Shown here piece after piece: positions 22,242-34,089 of a DNA stretch of 64,000 bases. A program made the translations under genes and the position numbers. Origin of the DNA: Chondrus crispus (Eukaryota > Rhodophyta > Florideophyceae > Gigartinales > Gigartinaceae); the NCBI RefSeq assembly GCF_000350225.1, contig NW_005179066.1:47731-111730 (forward strand), given 5' to 3'. Each line of letters starts with the position of its first letter. Position 1 is the stretch's first letter. Under the pieces are notes generated by a model that saw nothing but the letters and a program-made list of their open reading frames with translations, was not told the DNA's origin and searched no databases.

Positions 22242-23700
22242 ATGAATCATCAAGATTCATCCGACACAGGCAGCTCGACCACGCCATCGGAGCTCTCATC
22301 GGTGGATGTGGCGGAAGCACAGCAAGGGATGATTCTACGGTTGAACGAAGAGGAGGATGCTGACAAATTCTCCGTTCGGTGGCAGGTTATAGCTATATTC
22401 GAGTGTGTAGGAAGTTCTAAGCGTGGAGGCCCTGCCCCGGGCAATAGTTGCAATGTTAAGAGACTTTGCGTAGGCGCACGGCGAGTACATGTTGCGATAT
22501 TTCTGGCCAGCCCACCACCTCAAACCCAGTCGCTGCTCTAATCGCCGAGGCACACGTCAGTCAGAGTAAATCTTTGAAAAGCGGTTTAGAATGCCACGAC
22601 ACGTCTTCTCGCGAGTTTCCGAGGACGCCAGGAAAATATGAGCCGTGCTTCCATCAGGGACGGAGACCGAATGCGCTGGGACAGCTCGATATTTCGCCAC
22701 TACTCGAGGTCATCATGGCTCCTCGTCAGTTGTCGTACAATATTCCGGCCGACCTTTGCGATTATTTATTAAAAGTCTCATAGACTACCGCCCTGCAGTG
22801 GTAAAATAAGTTCATCGCCACTGTGGTAAATATCTTTTCTGATGCGTTTCTTTGTGAGCTCACCGCGTCTGATATTGTAAGCATCGAAAAGAAGTTTGGA
22901 GCCGTGGGGTTTCTTCGGTGAATTGGCGCTGTAGATTGTGCCCGGGTGGCAGTGCCGGACCACTGCAAAAGTGATGCAAGGAAGTATGGTTGGGAAAGAC
23001 GGGATTCCAGTGCTCCGCGCAGAAGTAACCTGCAACCTCGATCTATGTACCTGGCACTTCTTGTTTGGTTCGTCAGGAGTGCTCAATGATCTGAATATTC
23101 TCGACCTAAGTAAACACTACAAAATTTGGTGATGAGATCCTTAACATTTGCCTCTACTTCCTACAGGATTGAGGGCGACGAGTTCTGCGGGAAGCATTAT
23201 CTGTCAAACAGTATTTTCCGAAATGGAAACTATTCTGTAAGAGAATGAAGGAACCCTTCTCGGAGAACGAAAATCTGCCTTGAAAAGCACTGGAGGGCGT
23301 GAGAAAGTTCGTCAAGCGAGTGTTCGGCGTTCTTTTCCGTCCAATCAGCATCAATGCCATGCCCTCCGAGTTGTGGTTTTCTAGAGGTATGCGGAATATA
23401 CTCTTGACACGTGTCATAATGCATAATATGATTGCTGAGACCGGCTTGTACAACTACACTAGCGATCATGGAAGAGGTTTGAGAGGGCACTATAATGACG
23501 CTATCGATCTGACAGATCTCCAGCTCACCCCGGTCCAACCCAGAACTTGCCTCTCCCATTGCAGCAAATGGCGGTCACGAACGGACACCTTCAGTGCGTC
23601 GACCAACATACTCGTCTGTCCTGCGCGGTTAATTAGATACATTTAGAATCCCAAAGGGCAGTATCGAGAAGTATGAAATTGAGCAGTACACTTTAGGATC
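22242..23700 (+). pseudogene. PIF/Harbinger transposase remnant E
   Basis: An ATG-started stretch (MNHQDSSDTGSSTT…) is followed by GSSKRGGPAPGN, then FEKRFRMPRHVFSRVSED near 22580-22620, YFPKWKLFCKRMKEPF with RKFVKRVFGVLFRPI near 23200-23330, VIMHNMIAETG near 23415-23445, and a last conserved bit HLESQRA near 23640, equivalent to ‘IWNRKG’ in remnant A. The first catalytic region (22850-23100) is heavily damaged. The gene starts about 380 bp from the start side of the companion remnant, transcribed away from it. Confidence 0.75.
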
Positions 23701-23709
23701 TTCTTTATG

Positions 23710-24300
23710 TTGAAGGATGGACCTAGCAGGGGTCGACGTGCAATACTGGGCGCAAGCCGGAGACTCATGCTGACAAGCATTCAATGGCAATGGCCTTGTG
23801 TTATGATCAAGCACGACTTCGATTGTACTGCTCATACTCCGTACACAACTATTATTTACCAAACTATAAGTTGGAATTGTACTGACGGCTCCTATAATAC
23901 ACAACTGAGGGCCGGATCTAACTCAACAGAAATCTTAATCAATCGCCTTTACCATAAAATGGAGATACTTGTGGCTTATTCATTCCGTAGTTTGATGTTA
24001 ATCTTTGACGTTAACTGTTATCTCAGCGCCGTAAGAAGGGCACGAGACTCACAGCATTAGAAAATTAGATGGCTCCTATTTTTGACTTCCAAGGGCCTTT
24101 CTTAACTCGCCTATGCGGCGTGCGTGCGTGCGTGTGGAAGTGCATTTCTAATCTTAATGCTGCATTAGTTTTTAAAGTTTTCTCACGCTCCATGCTTCTT
24201 GCGGCTACCTCATGAAATAGCTGCAAGAAGCACGGACAACAGCATTGGCGCGTGCTGCCTCTCGGCGCGCCTTTCGCGCGTCGTCCCTCTCGCGTGTCTT
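23710..24300. other. No recognisable gene before the assembly gap
   Basis: Short ORFs only. A GTGC/GTGCGTGCGTGC tract lies at about 24120-24135. Confidence 0.4.
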
Positions 24301-24400
24301 NNNNNNNNNNNNNNNNNNNNNNNNNNNNNNNNNNNNNNNNNNNNNNNNNNNNNNNNNNNNNNNNNNNNNNNNNNNNNNNNNNNNNNNNNNNNNNNNNNNN
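24301..24400. other. Assembly gap of 100 N
   Basis: One hundred undetermined bases. The round length suggests a scaffolding gap of unknown true size. Reading frames shown across it are not real. Confidence 0.99.
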
Positions 24401-24519
24401 GCGCCACTGCCATCGTCCACAATACAGCCGCCCACCCATCACCATTATACCAGATGGCAACCCTGCCAAGGCAACCAGCGTTGCTCTCCTCTCATCTAAC
24501 ATCAAAAATGCTCCCTCTT

Positions 24520-25480
24520 TCTCTAAGTGAAAAATCTGTCGCCCTCGTTGTGGCTGCTGTTGCGCAACATCATCGCGCTCGCCGCCAAAGTGGGATTACT
24601 TGCACCTGCCGTCCACGCAATTGCCCACTTGCCGCACGCCACTGCCCTTATCAAAACGCATTCTCCAAACCGTTTCAGTGTGTTACGCAATACCTCGCCT
24701 GCCATGCCTTCCTACGCATGTTTCCGATGACGCGTCTCGCTTTCTGACATCCACTTACCACTCTCTTAATTGGAATGCACAGGCCTCACCAACGCGCCAC
24801 TAACTATTGACGGGAGACTATCACTACTGATTTCCAGCTTGGAGCTACTTTGCGTATACTTGCGGGTGTGGAATTCCTCGATGTTTATTACATCTTCCAA
24901 ATTGGAAACTCAACAACATACAATGTGCTTCATGACATCGTGGATTTCATTAACATTGTGCGGCGCTTTCCGAAACTTACAAGATCAGAGGATGCGCTGT
25001 ACGCAGTACCTAGGGACTTCAAACTTTCCCGATCCCAGTTCAATCCCTAGATAGTTGTGTGGGAGCCCTAGATGGAATTGTTGTGAAATTAAAGAAACCG
25101 GCGAGAGTAATCCTGCTTCTTTTTACCGTCGAAAGGGCCACTGCGCTATTCCTGTCCAGGATGTATGTGATTCGAACTATCTTTTTCGTTATGATTCCGG
25201 TCTTTGCGCCAGCACGACACACGACTCTCTTGCCCATGTGTCATCAGGGTTCATGGAAGAGGTAAAGGATGTATTTTTGGGTGATGGATTCAGGGTTGGA
25301 GGATGATTATTCTGGGTTCCGCGGGATGAGGCGTATCCAGTTTCCGAGTAGATAATAGTCTCGTACCCGGCCTCAAGGCCAACGGATGATGAGGAACACT
25401 TCAAATTTTATCTTTCTCCCTTTTAGGATACACATCGAACAAGATTTTTTGGGATGCTAACCGCGAGGTGACGCCTTCAT
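24520..25480 (+). pseudogene. HARBI1-like (PIF/Harbinger) transposase remnant
   Basis: The plus strand shows LRILAGVEFLDVYYIFQIGNSTTYNVLHD (‘L-R-x-L-A-G-G…D’ type), GALDGIVVKLKKP near 25056-25095 (the ‘G-A-x-D-G’ first catalytic motif), then in another frame NPASFYRRKGHCAIPVQDVCD and ASTTHDSLAH (second catalytic D), and GDGF…PRDEAYP near 25280-25340 (the ‘G-D-x-A-Y-P’ third acidic site). At least two frameshifts. It is a different Harbinger lineage from remnants A, B and E. Confidence 0.8.
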
Positions 25481-25489
25481 CGTGACCGC

Positions 25490-27180
25490 CTGAACTTCTC
25501 ATTGCGCCACTGCTCTTACATAATGTAAGTCTGTATCAAGTTGCAAAAATATAGAATCGGAGATGATGGCGAGCGAGGAAGGCCCTCTTGGGATGGCCTC
25601 AACGATTCGTTTTTACCGGCAGAACGGGGGAACTAGATATGCATCATGGTCGTTTCATCTGCGAAATGAATGAGCTTAAGTGAAATGTGCTGGAGAGATG
25701 CGGATATGCCGTCGCCGGTAAGCAAACTGTGGCTCGTAGAACTCGCAGCCCTGTTCCATCCCGTAAGAGGGAGGTGCTGAAAATCATAGTGAAGGAGAAA
25801 GGACTTATACGACCGCCGACGACAAATGCGTAGTTCGTAGCTTAGTGGACGAGCGTGAACTTGCCTCATCATCTTTTGACAGAGGTGAGGGGTGCTGGTG
25901 GAATTTTTTAACGGGCGAGAAGTTTCGCTTAACTTCAAAACTCAAAGTTCGATCCGCGGCCACCGATGCATCCGTTCCTCTCCATTCATCCCTCCGCCCC
26001 TCTTATCCCCACACGCCAATCCCATCCCGCCCTTTCCCGGTAGCACCCGTCTGTCCGCCCGCAGACGTCCAGGCAAACCTCCCTTCACGCGTCTTTTGCG
26101 GACTTTCCTGGCCGCGACAAGTGCGGCCACTGCACCTGGCAGTGCACTATCGCTTCAATCGACGACGCCCACATGCGTGGGCCGTGCACTGCGCAGAACA
26201 CCATTCCGTCTCCGAATTTGAAATAGGCCAAACTGGCCGCCGAGGACAAGAATGAAGCCTTTACGAAAACTTGCACCAGCTCTTCTTAGCCCGTGCTCCA
26301 GTCGCCGCTCATGTGTGCTTCGTTTGTTTCTGGTTTCGGCGCAGCCGTCACGCCGCACAGCGGTCTGTATCTCATGGCGTCCATCTCTTCCTAGTACTTG
26401 TTTGGAGCATGCCGCAACCAAGGCGGGTGCGAAAACGGTCGCCGAGGGGAGAGAGATGTTGGCGAAGGCGATGGCGAGCCGAAGTAAGGAGTGTTGTTTT
26501 GGTCCGTTGCCAGCGGCGGGCAGGCATTTCAATAATGTATAGTGGAATCAATCCGTGAGACACATTTATTCGGTGTGTCTCATGGAATGACTCCACCTTG
26601 GGTGGCGATTCTCCTCTTCCTCTGTCTGACCCGTACCTCCGCTCAACGAGAAAAACTCACGCTTCACGACGTTTATCTCGTGCCTTTGTCTATCCCCATG
26701 GCCAAAAAATCAACGGCAACTACTGGGATGCGATGCATGTTGATCGCGAGAAAAAGAGTCATCTTCTATCAACGGCGTCGCCTTCCCGGATTACACGCAC
26801 AGCAACTTTCAAGCACTTCTGCCCGAGGGGAATACTTTAAGCAATGTGGAACCAGCATTAGAGTCGTACAAGATCAATTCTCATCGACAACATGTCCGCC
26901 ACTATCAGAGTAGAGTCATGAGAGCAATTACAGGTCTACATGCGACGCACATCCTGCTATGTCAAGTTCAGGTCCCGTGTTGCAAGTGCTTTACACCTCT
27001 AACCCCATGGCTAGTCGGCCACAGTGCGACCGAACTTCCAAAGCGTTTTGAGCAGGGCGCCTTGCCCGCAACTAATACTTCTAAACCGTCGGAAAAGAAA
27101 ATGTGCTTCCGCACTACGTCACACACACTGAACTTTTAAGCAGTAGCTTCAATCTCAACCTAGACCCCGCTCTATCTGGA
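25490..27180. other. No recognised gene; GC-rich part at 25940-26530
   Basis: The 25940-26530 part has host-like composition. Long overlapping plus ORFs with Ala/Ser-rich openings (for example LAATSAATAPGSALSLQS) could be a fragment of a host gene with a transit-type leader, but no family is recognised. Confidence 0.3.
26542..26596. repeat. Imperfect hairpin with ~24-bp arms
   Basis: GTGGAATCAATCCGTGAGAC… pairs with the complement ending …CATGGAATGACTCCAC, with four mismatches and a loop of about 7 bases. It resembles a decayed version of the near-perfect palindromes elsewhere in the window. Confidence 0.75.
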
Positions 27181-27187
27181 CCGGAAT

Positions 27188-27860
27188 ATGCCGTTGTGCT
27201 CGCTGCGCACGAAGGCGAAGTGCGCGGTCCTGGGCCAGACCGACACAGAAACGCGAGTGTACGGCTTGGTCCGGCTGCTGGAGTCTGCATGACGCGTACC
27301 TGCTCGTGATCACGAAGCGCTCCTCGGCCGGGGCGATCATCGAGTTCGCCGTATGGACCGTCGACACGCTCAAGGCGATCCCATTGCGCGGCCCGAAAAT
27401 GCTCAAGAAGCAAATCGGGCTCACTAAGTCTCAGCTTGCCGAGGAGGCTACGCTCGCCGCCACTGTCAACTCGGGCGCCTTGCTCCCCGGCATTTTTTGC
27501 ACCTCATCGATCTCACCCGCTCCACGTAGCAGAATGCGGAGGTTATGAGGGATTCGCACGCCCCGGCCACCTGTAACCTTGCGACGGCCGATTTGAGCTT
27601 TGTGTGGAACGGCTATGCCGCGACGAAGGTAGCAGAGCAGGGCACTATTAGCTAGATAGTCACCTCGATTTTGGATTATGTAGATGTCAGTGATGGTTTG
27701 GTTAACGAAAAGGCTGCCCGGTTGGCCATGGTTTGGAATAGGAGCCCGATCGCCCGGGCTTGAGGTATATCGCCAGAGGCGCCGATGTGCATTGCAATTG
27801 CAGAAATGTTGTCGAGACGTGCTATCTGCTGTGGCTGGGGTCCTATATCTCACGCCGTTG
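27188..27860 (+). pseudogene. SAC1-type phosphoinositide phosphatase fragment
   Basis: SAC-domain proteins dephosphorylate phosphoinositides on membranes. GC-rich host-type codons encode TRVYGLVRLLES then, after one frameshift, DAYLLVITKRSSAGAII, matching the SAC N-terminal ‘G-x-x-G-x-x-x-L-x-x-x-Y-L-x-V-I-T’. Further frames give HFLHLIDLTRST (SAC ‘F-Y-F-S-x-x-x-D-L-T’), DLSFVWNGY (‘F-V-W-N’) and RYIARGADVHCNCRNVVET (‘R-Y-x-x-R-G-x-D-x-x-G-x-x-x-N-x-V-E-T’). The order and spacing fit a SAC domain start. Homology ends around 27860, before the catalytic C-x5-R, so this is a truncated, frameshifted copy. It may be a decayed duplicate or a piece carried by a transposon. Confidence 0.8.
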
Positions 27861-28079
27861 CTCCGAACTTGCGTTCGGAATCGGCTCGTATCTTCACGAA
27901 GCATGTGGCGGTAAGCTTCAGTAAAACATCATCATCGTCCTTCGCTCTTCTCTCTGCAATCCGCAATTGTTCTCGTCCCTCCTGCAGCAATTTCATTAAT
28001 TTTCCGCTTTCCACAAACTCCGCCAAAGATACCTCCCCGGTTTCAGCTTTCCGACTACTTAGCGAGTCTCTCAGCCCTT

Positions 28080-28885
28080 TTACATGGTTACAGAGGAACG
28101 ATGTGTCGTAGTAGCAATTGTCTTGCGGGTCTTCCTTGAGCCCGATGTCGTTCTCCCGTCGTCCCCACCACCATTTGAACTCCCCGTTATGACTGCACCA
28201 GTCCCACGAACCCCTGGCAGAATTACCGACCCAGCTTCATAAAATTCGTCGCGGCCCGGAATCATCCTAAATGCCATGCTCAACATGGCCTTCGCGATTG
28301 ACCCCTGGTGGCCTGTCCCCCTGTTGTCCCTCCCGACCTTCGACACGATAATCATCACGAGAATGCGCTTGGAGAGGGCACAAAGCCGACCGTTCCCGTT
28401 GCTTTGCAGGAAATTAAGAGTCTCCGATAAAGTCGGATCGTTCTGACCCGACTTTCTGAAGTCATTATGGGCCTTCGTGAACGGACCGCGCATGTGAGTC
28501 CACACCTTCATCAGCTTCAAGACGCCCACAGGTGAAGGGGGAGTCGATGAGTGGTCTAGAGTCTCCAAGGATAGTTCGGGTCGTGCATCAATGCGGGGTG
28601 AAAGTCAACGTTGTTGAAGCGCGTGGCAACAGATTTACAGTAGTCGTCATGGTTGACACGATTGCGCTGCTGCTCCATGCTCCGCTCCTGCCCGGTTCCC
28701 CGAAACGCGAGACTTGGGACAGGATCGTCACCGAGCAGAAGGCACAACCGAGCGAACTGTGACAGACTGAACGGCGATCTTCCAACGCCACTCGCAGATC
28801 CTCTGTACCTCGAACGCCCAGCATTTTCTTCTGGCAAGTCTCCGTCAACTGCCATCTTCCGTCTCCGCTCAGCAACAGCCTCCAA
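28080..28885 (-). pseudogene. Transposon-associated ‘SGQ’ accessory protein, frameshifted
   Basis: Two minus-strand ORFs (28556-28885 and 28080-28568) join by one frameshift. Together they read FSLSQFARLCLLL, then an F-N-x-V-D-F-x-x-A-x-x-x-D-P stretch, then LKLMKVWTHMRGPFTKAHNDFRKSGQND. From memory, proteins with this ‘L-K-x-x-W-x-x-L-R-x-x-F-T…S-G-Q’ pattern occur next to transposases in algal and oomycete genomes. The biochemical function is unknown to me. The pattern match is by eye. Confidence 0.45.
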
Positions 28886-28903
28886 TTCGTTCTAGTGCGC
28901 CAC

Positions 28904-29452
28904 TTACACCGGACGAAACGTCCTCATAAGATCTGCATCGGCAGGAACATCGGTCAACTGCTTGACTGAAGACCTGTTCATCTCCAACCATGTGTTGTAG
29001 TCCTTGAATAAACATAACCCATCTTTCACACATTCCCGAAACAATTCCCCGGCAGCCTCTTCACTAACAAGAGTGACACGGAAGGAGAGATAGGCCCTCG
29101 TGATGTGTTCTGTCCTAGAACTGCTCACTTTCAGTTCCCGCGCTTTCAATGCCTTTCGCAAGACAGCATCTGTATGCTCCCCAGTAACGTTTAAGGCCAG
29201 CAATATAATCTCTTGCTTGCATAGCGGTGCTTTAGGTTGCGTTTGTCCATCTACAGTTTCGTCCTCGCCAGCTGGAGTGATTCGGTCTTCATCACTTGCC
29301 GTGCGAGCCTGTTGGGTCGTTTCAGGGCCGCCCGCAGGCCCTGCAGATCCTCCATAGTCACTCAGCACCCCAACGTGCGATAGACCCGGTGGGGGTTCCG
29401 ATTTCGTGCCCAACATTCGTGGCCCACTTGTAATATCCGGCTGGCTATCCAA
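28904..29452 (-). CDS. Hypothetical protein, 182 codons, upstream of the SGQ protein
   Basis: An acidic, Pro/Gly-rich N-terminal half (residues 1-75) precedes a basic/amphipathic half (PLCKQEIILLALNVTGEHTD…). It is in the same frame as the 28556-28885 ORF, separated by two stops 12 bases apart at 28895-28906, so the two may once have been one gene. No family recognised. Confidence 0.3.
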   Translation of the reverse strand: MDSQPDITSGPRMLGTKSEPPPGLSHVGVLSDYGGSAGPAGGPETTQQARTASDEDRITPAGEDETVDGQTQPKAPLCKQEIILLALNVTGEHTDAVLRKALKARELKVSSSRTEHITRAYLSFRVTLVSEEAAGELFRECVKDGLCLFKDYNTWLEMNRSSVKQLTDVPADADLMRTFRPV

Positions 29453-29459
29453 ATGTGAT

Positions 29460-31320
29460 GGGGAATGCTCTCCGGGGGAACTATGGACATGTCACTCAAA
29501 CAGCGGGCTTGGCTAGGGGGAGTTGAGTCTTCCGATCGCTTGCATGTTCCGCTGTGCTCGTAGGATTTTGCATGGACCGTTCGGCGTGCACAATCGCTAG
29601 AAGGTCGATCTGTCGACAAATGGCTCGTGCGGATAGCATCGCTGGATGGGGGCTCGGTTGCAGCATCCGTATATGCGGGAAATGCGGAGCAAGGAAGGGA
29701 GGATAGTTGAGAGCCGGTTTGGTTGTCTGCAGCGACGAAGGAGTTGGCTAATACGCGATGAAGTGGATCGCTGTGGCGTGTGAAAGTATGAGTCTCGAGG
29801 GATGGGTGCTTTGGTGGTTACGAGGAGATTGCCTCGTGTATATTGATTTAGAAGGGGCAGGTTCTTGATTGTGATGTTATCTCGAAGGTGCCTGGGTGGA
29901 GAGGTGCGCGTGGAGTTCTGCGTTTCTGTATGAAGGATCACGAGGTTTAGACTTGGAGGTCCGGTTTAAAGTATTCTTCAGGGACCTGTAGGGATGGAGA
30001 GAGGCCTTGTGCACGCACACATGCCTAACATGCGAGTTTAGAACGGCCCTCAGTGGTGTAATCTCAAGTAAGACACAAGTGGACTTATCTTAGTGGTCGA
30101 GGGAGGCATAGTAAGTCGTGCAAAGAACGCACGCAGCCCGTACAATGGGGGACTTTGGCAATCAGGATTTGCTTCAACGAAAGAATTGCTTTCTTCATAG
30201 ATAGGTACAGAAATTGCGACCTCAGGTGTTCTGGTGGCAAAACATAGTCAAAACTGTAGAAACCTGCCTTTTCAAAAGACATCTGGTACAATTTCTAACT
30301 CATACCAAGGATATCAAGTGACATGAAGCATTCAGAGACAGGGACATGGCAGACGGTCGGGGTCAGCGATGTTGACATCCTGAATTGTGGATTCGGGATC
30401 ATGAATTCAGCATGCGACATGCGACATAGATGCCAAGGAGCCAGCGGCATTTAGGAGATTTATAAAGGTGAAAGATGTTAGAAACACAAGGGCGGCAGGT
30501 GTTGGCAAAAGCATGCGATTGCGGAGATTTGACGTTGACTCCGTATCAGAGGTGAGCCCACAGGCGGTGCTGGCGAGAGGCTGGGCGAAGGGCTTGACTG
30601 TGCAGAGGTCGCGGTTGATTGGATTGGAGAAGATGTGGTGTGATACTGACATCCTGACTTGTTGGGGAGAATCAACCACTTCTGTATGCCATGCCATTCA
30701 GAGTTCTCGGTGGTTCTGTGAGCAAAATCAGAAAGGGACGTGTGGCTTCTCTGGACTGCTTGCAGCGTGTGTCGTAAGTGGGAAGCACTGACACATCGCA
30801 GGAAACAGTAGCAGATGGATATTTGCTGCATCTACTGCAGCGAGCGAGTCTTACTTTTGCACTACTTCCAAACATGTCTTTCTACTGTTACTTTTCGTGT
30901 GTGGGCCGATCGTCCTGCTCCTTGCGGTTTTGAATTGATCGTGCTTTTAGCTGTCCTCAGCTGTGGAAGTGTGTGAAAGTTTCACTTCTGAACTTCAAAG
31001 GCTCAAGTTGCGATCGCCTGCAAATGAAAGGATTGCCAATGCATTCCCCATGGCCGCTAGCACCTGAAATGTCCCTCTTAATAATGCCAACAAAGTACCA
31101 CGGTCCGGACGCTCTTGAGCCTTGTATTGGGCTGTGGGGCGTTGTTGTTGGCACATACTTCTTCACCAAAAGCCATTGCAAGCAATGCCACGGGGAAATA
31201 ATCTTCTGCGAAATGTAGCGTGGTTGCCTTTGAACTGCCACCGAGGGCACTTTTCGAATACGTGCACGATGACCATGAAGTCCCCATGGAGAATAACCTT
31301 TTCTCGTTCTTTTCACGGAA
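29460..31320. other. No recognisable gene
   Basis: Overlapping ORFs under 120 codons on both strands without known motifs. Confidence 0.4.
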
Positions 31321-31332
31321 AAAAGCGGGCAA

Positions 31333-32058
31333 ATGCAGAAATTGAAAATCAATGTACACGACGCGCATCAGGAAACAAAATGGAACTGGAGTACCGGAAA
31401 TAATTGTTCCAGTAGAGAAAAACAGAGGGAGATGGAAGGAATTTCATTTCATGCCACTTGTTATGGGAATGCGAAATGCAGCTCCTTGAAGGAGTTCATA
31501 GAAGACTTTGAGCAGAAAACATACGACTTCGACAAACTGTGTCCTATCCACCTACTTGCACAGACCACTAAGTGCGAGGTTTCGATTTGGGTTACAATGA
31601 AGAGCTTACTCCACAAAAAATCGTTTTCATACCTGCAAATGTGGTGCCTTTGCTCTCTGTCTCTGCCTTTGCTATTTTATGTGAAACTCTACATGATTTC
31701 ACTCCTCCCAGGAAAGCATTATTAGAACTAATAAAAGGGCTCACGTTGGAACATTTTGGAACAAATTTTAGGCGGGATGACGGTATGCAGATTATTGCGA
31801 AGCGCGTTACTCGTCATTCTATATCTTATGAACAGAATTTGTCCATGTTCGTGCTGGAGGAATTTTCCTGGGAGCCCCCTATGCGAAAGATCTGCCGAAA
31901 AGTTGAAGAATCTCCATCAAAGGACACGATCTGTGTGTACCAAACATTTTGAGGATTTCAGTAGGTCGGGGAACAATGATCCGTTTAACATATGCAATTT
32001 TTTAGAGCCGCATAACAAGGAAGAGAACGTCCCCACGGTGAATATGGGGCGCGTGTAA
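31333..32058 (+). pseudogene. Unrecognised ORF cluster, frameshifted
   Basis: Three plus-strand ORFs (31333-31725, 31572-31952, 31756-32058) overlap in different frames, and the character of the peptides (for example LSVSAFAILCETLHDFTPPRKALLELIKG) suggests one coding region with two frameshifts. No domain is recognised. Confidence 0.3.
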
Positions 32059-32059
32059 T

Positions 32060-33660
32060 TTTTTTGTTCTACGGCAATTGACACTGAGGAACCAGACCAC
32101 TTCATTTTGCATGTAAGTTTAAATTCGTTAAAGGTTGGAATGAAAAAATGGGGTATGAGTTTGCATTCAAGCCAAGTTCATCTTTGGTAAGAGAAGGCAG
32201 AGTGCTTCATATGAAGAGAGCGGGGAAGAAATTAAAGAAATGATAATGGAGACTAAGGATCGCTGGGACGGGGGACACGACTTCCTCGCAAATGCACAGG
32301 GCACCATAAACGTAGCTGAGGAGCCTGGACCACTTTCAAACGAACTTTAATAAGAAGACCGATTTGAAATCATCGAGAAGCGCACAATATGAATGAGAAA
32401 GGTGGAAGAGGCAGGGCGGCCAAGGGTACTATTTCAATCTGTGAAAAGCAGATATCGTAGGCTGTTGAGAAGTTCAAGAACTTGAAAAGCGATGAATAGA
32501 AGGTTATAAATTAGTTGTACCTACTCGTGTTTAGCTCTATTTGCAACGGTTTATGTCCCTCACGCATTTACATACGAGTTGCTTTGAAGATTGATTGAGC
32601 AGGAGCGTTCTTTTGGGGCCAGGCCGTATTCGTGCCACCGTGATACTCTAGCTCCTGATTTTATGAATGCTGCTACCGAAAAAAGGGGAGGTTCCGCTCA
32701 CATGTTTTGTCTTTGAGCATGGAATGCCCATGAGCTCCAGGGCAGTCGACGATATCGGTTACCTGAGCGTTTAACGTTGCATGAAGTTGTAGTACAAACA
32801 TCCCCAACGGAGCGGGGTGTATACTCAGTTCTTGCGGAGACCCTCGAGAGGGAGAAGACAAGGGAAGACGGACATCCACTACGGAGCCGGAGCACGGGCC
32901 CGGGTAGGGTGGTAGAGCGGGATCGGGGAGGACGCGCGCACGCGCGAGCGGATCGACGCCTCGACGCCCCGGTGTGGTACTGGGTAACGATCCAGTACCG
33001 ACGGGCGGAGGTGGATCAGGCTCGTGGGCGTGCGTCGCGCGTCCTCGACCCGCGCTCGGTGTCGTGTAACGAGCGCGAAGGCGAAGGCGCGCGGTTACAA
33101 TAAGCGGGGCGTCGACCCTCGGCGGTCTGTCGTCGACAAGTCCTTCCTTGTCGCCCTTTCCCGCCGCCGGTCCGCTCCACATTTAATGTACATAATAACC
33201 TATCACAAAAGTACAGTACCGATGTACTGTAGCGGTCGGTCGACACTGTAATACTGTCAGCCATCGGGGCTGACAGTACACGTGTGCGCGCGCTCTTCGG
33301 TCCCGCGCGTACACGTGTACACTTGGTGGTACTGTAGAGCATCGAGCCCTACAGTAACCGATCCGATTCTGAGTTGATCTAATCTAAAATAAGGCCCCAG
33401 GGGGGGTTATACCGCAGAAGTGGTGATCAAAAGTAACTCGCTCACACTTTGAAGAATACAGGAAGGCTGCTCAGAAAATAACTAGCAACATGGCGTGTTT
33501 GTAGTGTTATCGCCAGCTACATTTAGAATTGGATCAGGCCCTGTGAGGTACGGACCTCACTGCACAAACGCACGCCTGCTATCACCTCTGATGTCTGACA
33601 GGTCAACGGTGCGAGACGACTCGCGCTGAATTCAGTAGCTCTCTACAGTATTGTACGTAC
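32060..33660. other. No gene; GC-rich and hairpin-rich intergenic DNA
   Basis: AT-rich decayed sequence to about 32650, then GC-rich DNA (32780-33120) with long overlapping ORFs on both strands but no recognisable protein, then the hairpin cluster described separately. Confidence 0.4.
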
Positions 33661-33975
33661 TGTACTGTCACATCATAGATTAACTTGTACGTTAAATACT
33701 AAGGCGGGCAGACGGCGAAGGGAAAGGGACAGGCATGGGCTTGGCCAGAACTTCTTCCGCAGAATCACCCAACGCTTAGTCCAAGACATTCTCTTCATTA
33801 CGGACTGAGTTGAGAGGGGATCGATAAGGGTAGCGAACACGTTTTGAGCGTGCGTGTAGGGATCCGCCTCCAACATTCCGCACTGGTACGTCTCCCAGTG
33901 TCGTCCCGGAGCGTCGAGGCATCGATCCGCTCCGTCGCAGAACTCTACGCGATCGCGACCCTCCGATTCTACCAC
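32925..33975. repeat. Diverged inverted repeat pair (32925-33055 and 33840-33975)
   Basis: The block containing GAGCGGATCGACGCCTCGAC on the plus strand near 32946 recurs on the minus strand near 33915-33930 as GAGCGGATCGATGCCTCGAC, with further similarity on both sides (ACTGGGTAAC/ACTGGGAGAC, GGAGGTGGATC/GGAGGCGGATC). Each copy is about 130 bp. It may be the ends of an unrecognised element. Confidence 0.6.
33190..33380. repeat. Cluster of short hairpins built on TACTGTA and ACGTGTAC
   Basis: TACTGTCAGCC and GGCTGACAGTA form an 11-bp-arm hairpin at 33252-33279. TACTGTAG…CTACAGTA repeats downstream, and ACGTGTGCGCGCG pairs loosely with CGCGCGTACACGT (33279-33320). Another TACAGTA-rich spot lies at 33640-33670. 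No gene overlaps. Confidence 0.65.
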
Positions 33976-34089
33976 CGCTACCATTACCCATTTTCTTTCT
34001 ATTACCGCTTTTCAGTTCCCGCGTTTGGTCAGGGTCTTCTCTTGAACTGAGCATTCAATCTGCCTAGATACGACACTGAATGCGCTATA

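Noticed and set aside
24065..24747. ORFs on both strands spanning the N gap
   Set aside because: The frames are artificial across undetermined bases.
25940..26540. Host-like gene with transit-type leader
   Set aside because: Composition is suggestive, but frames overlap and no conserved motif supports any one of them.
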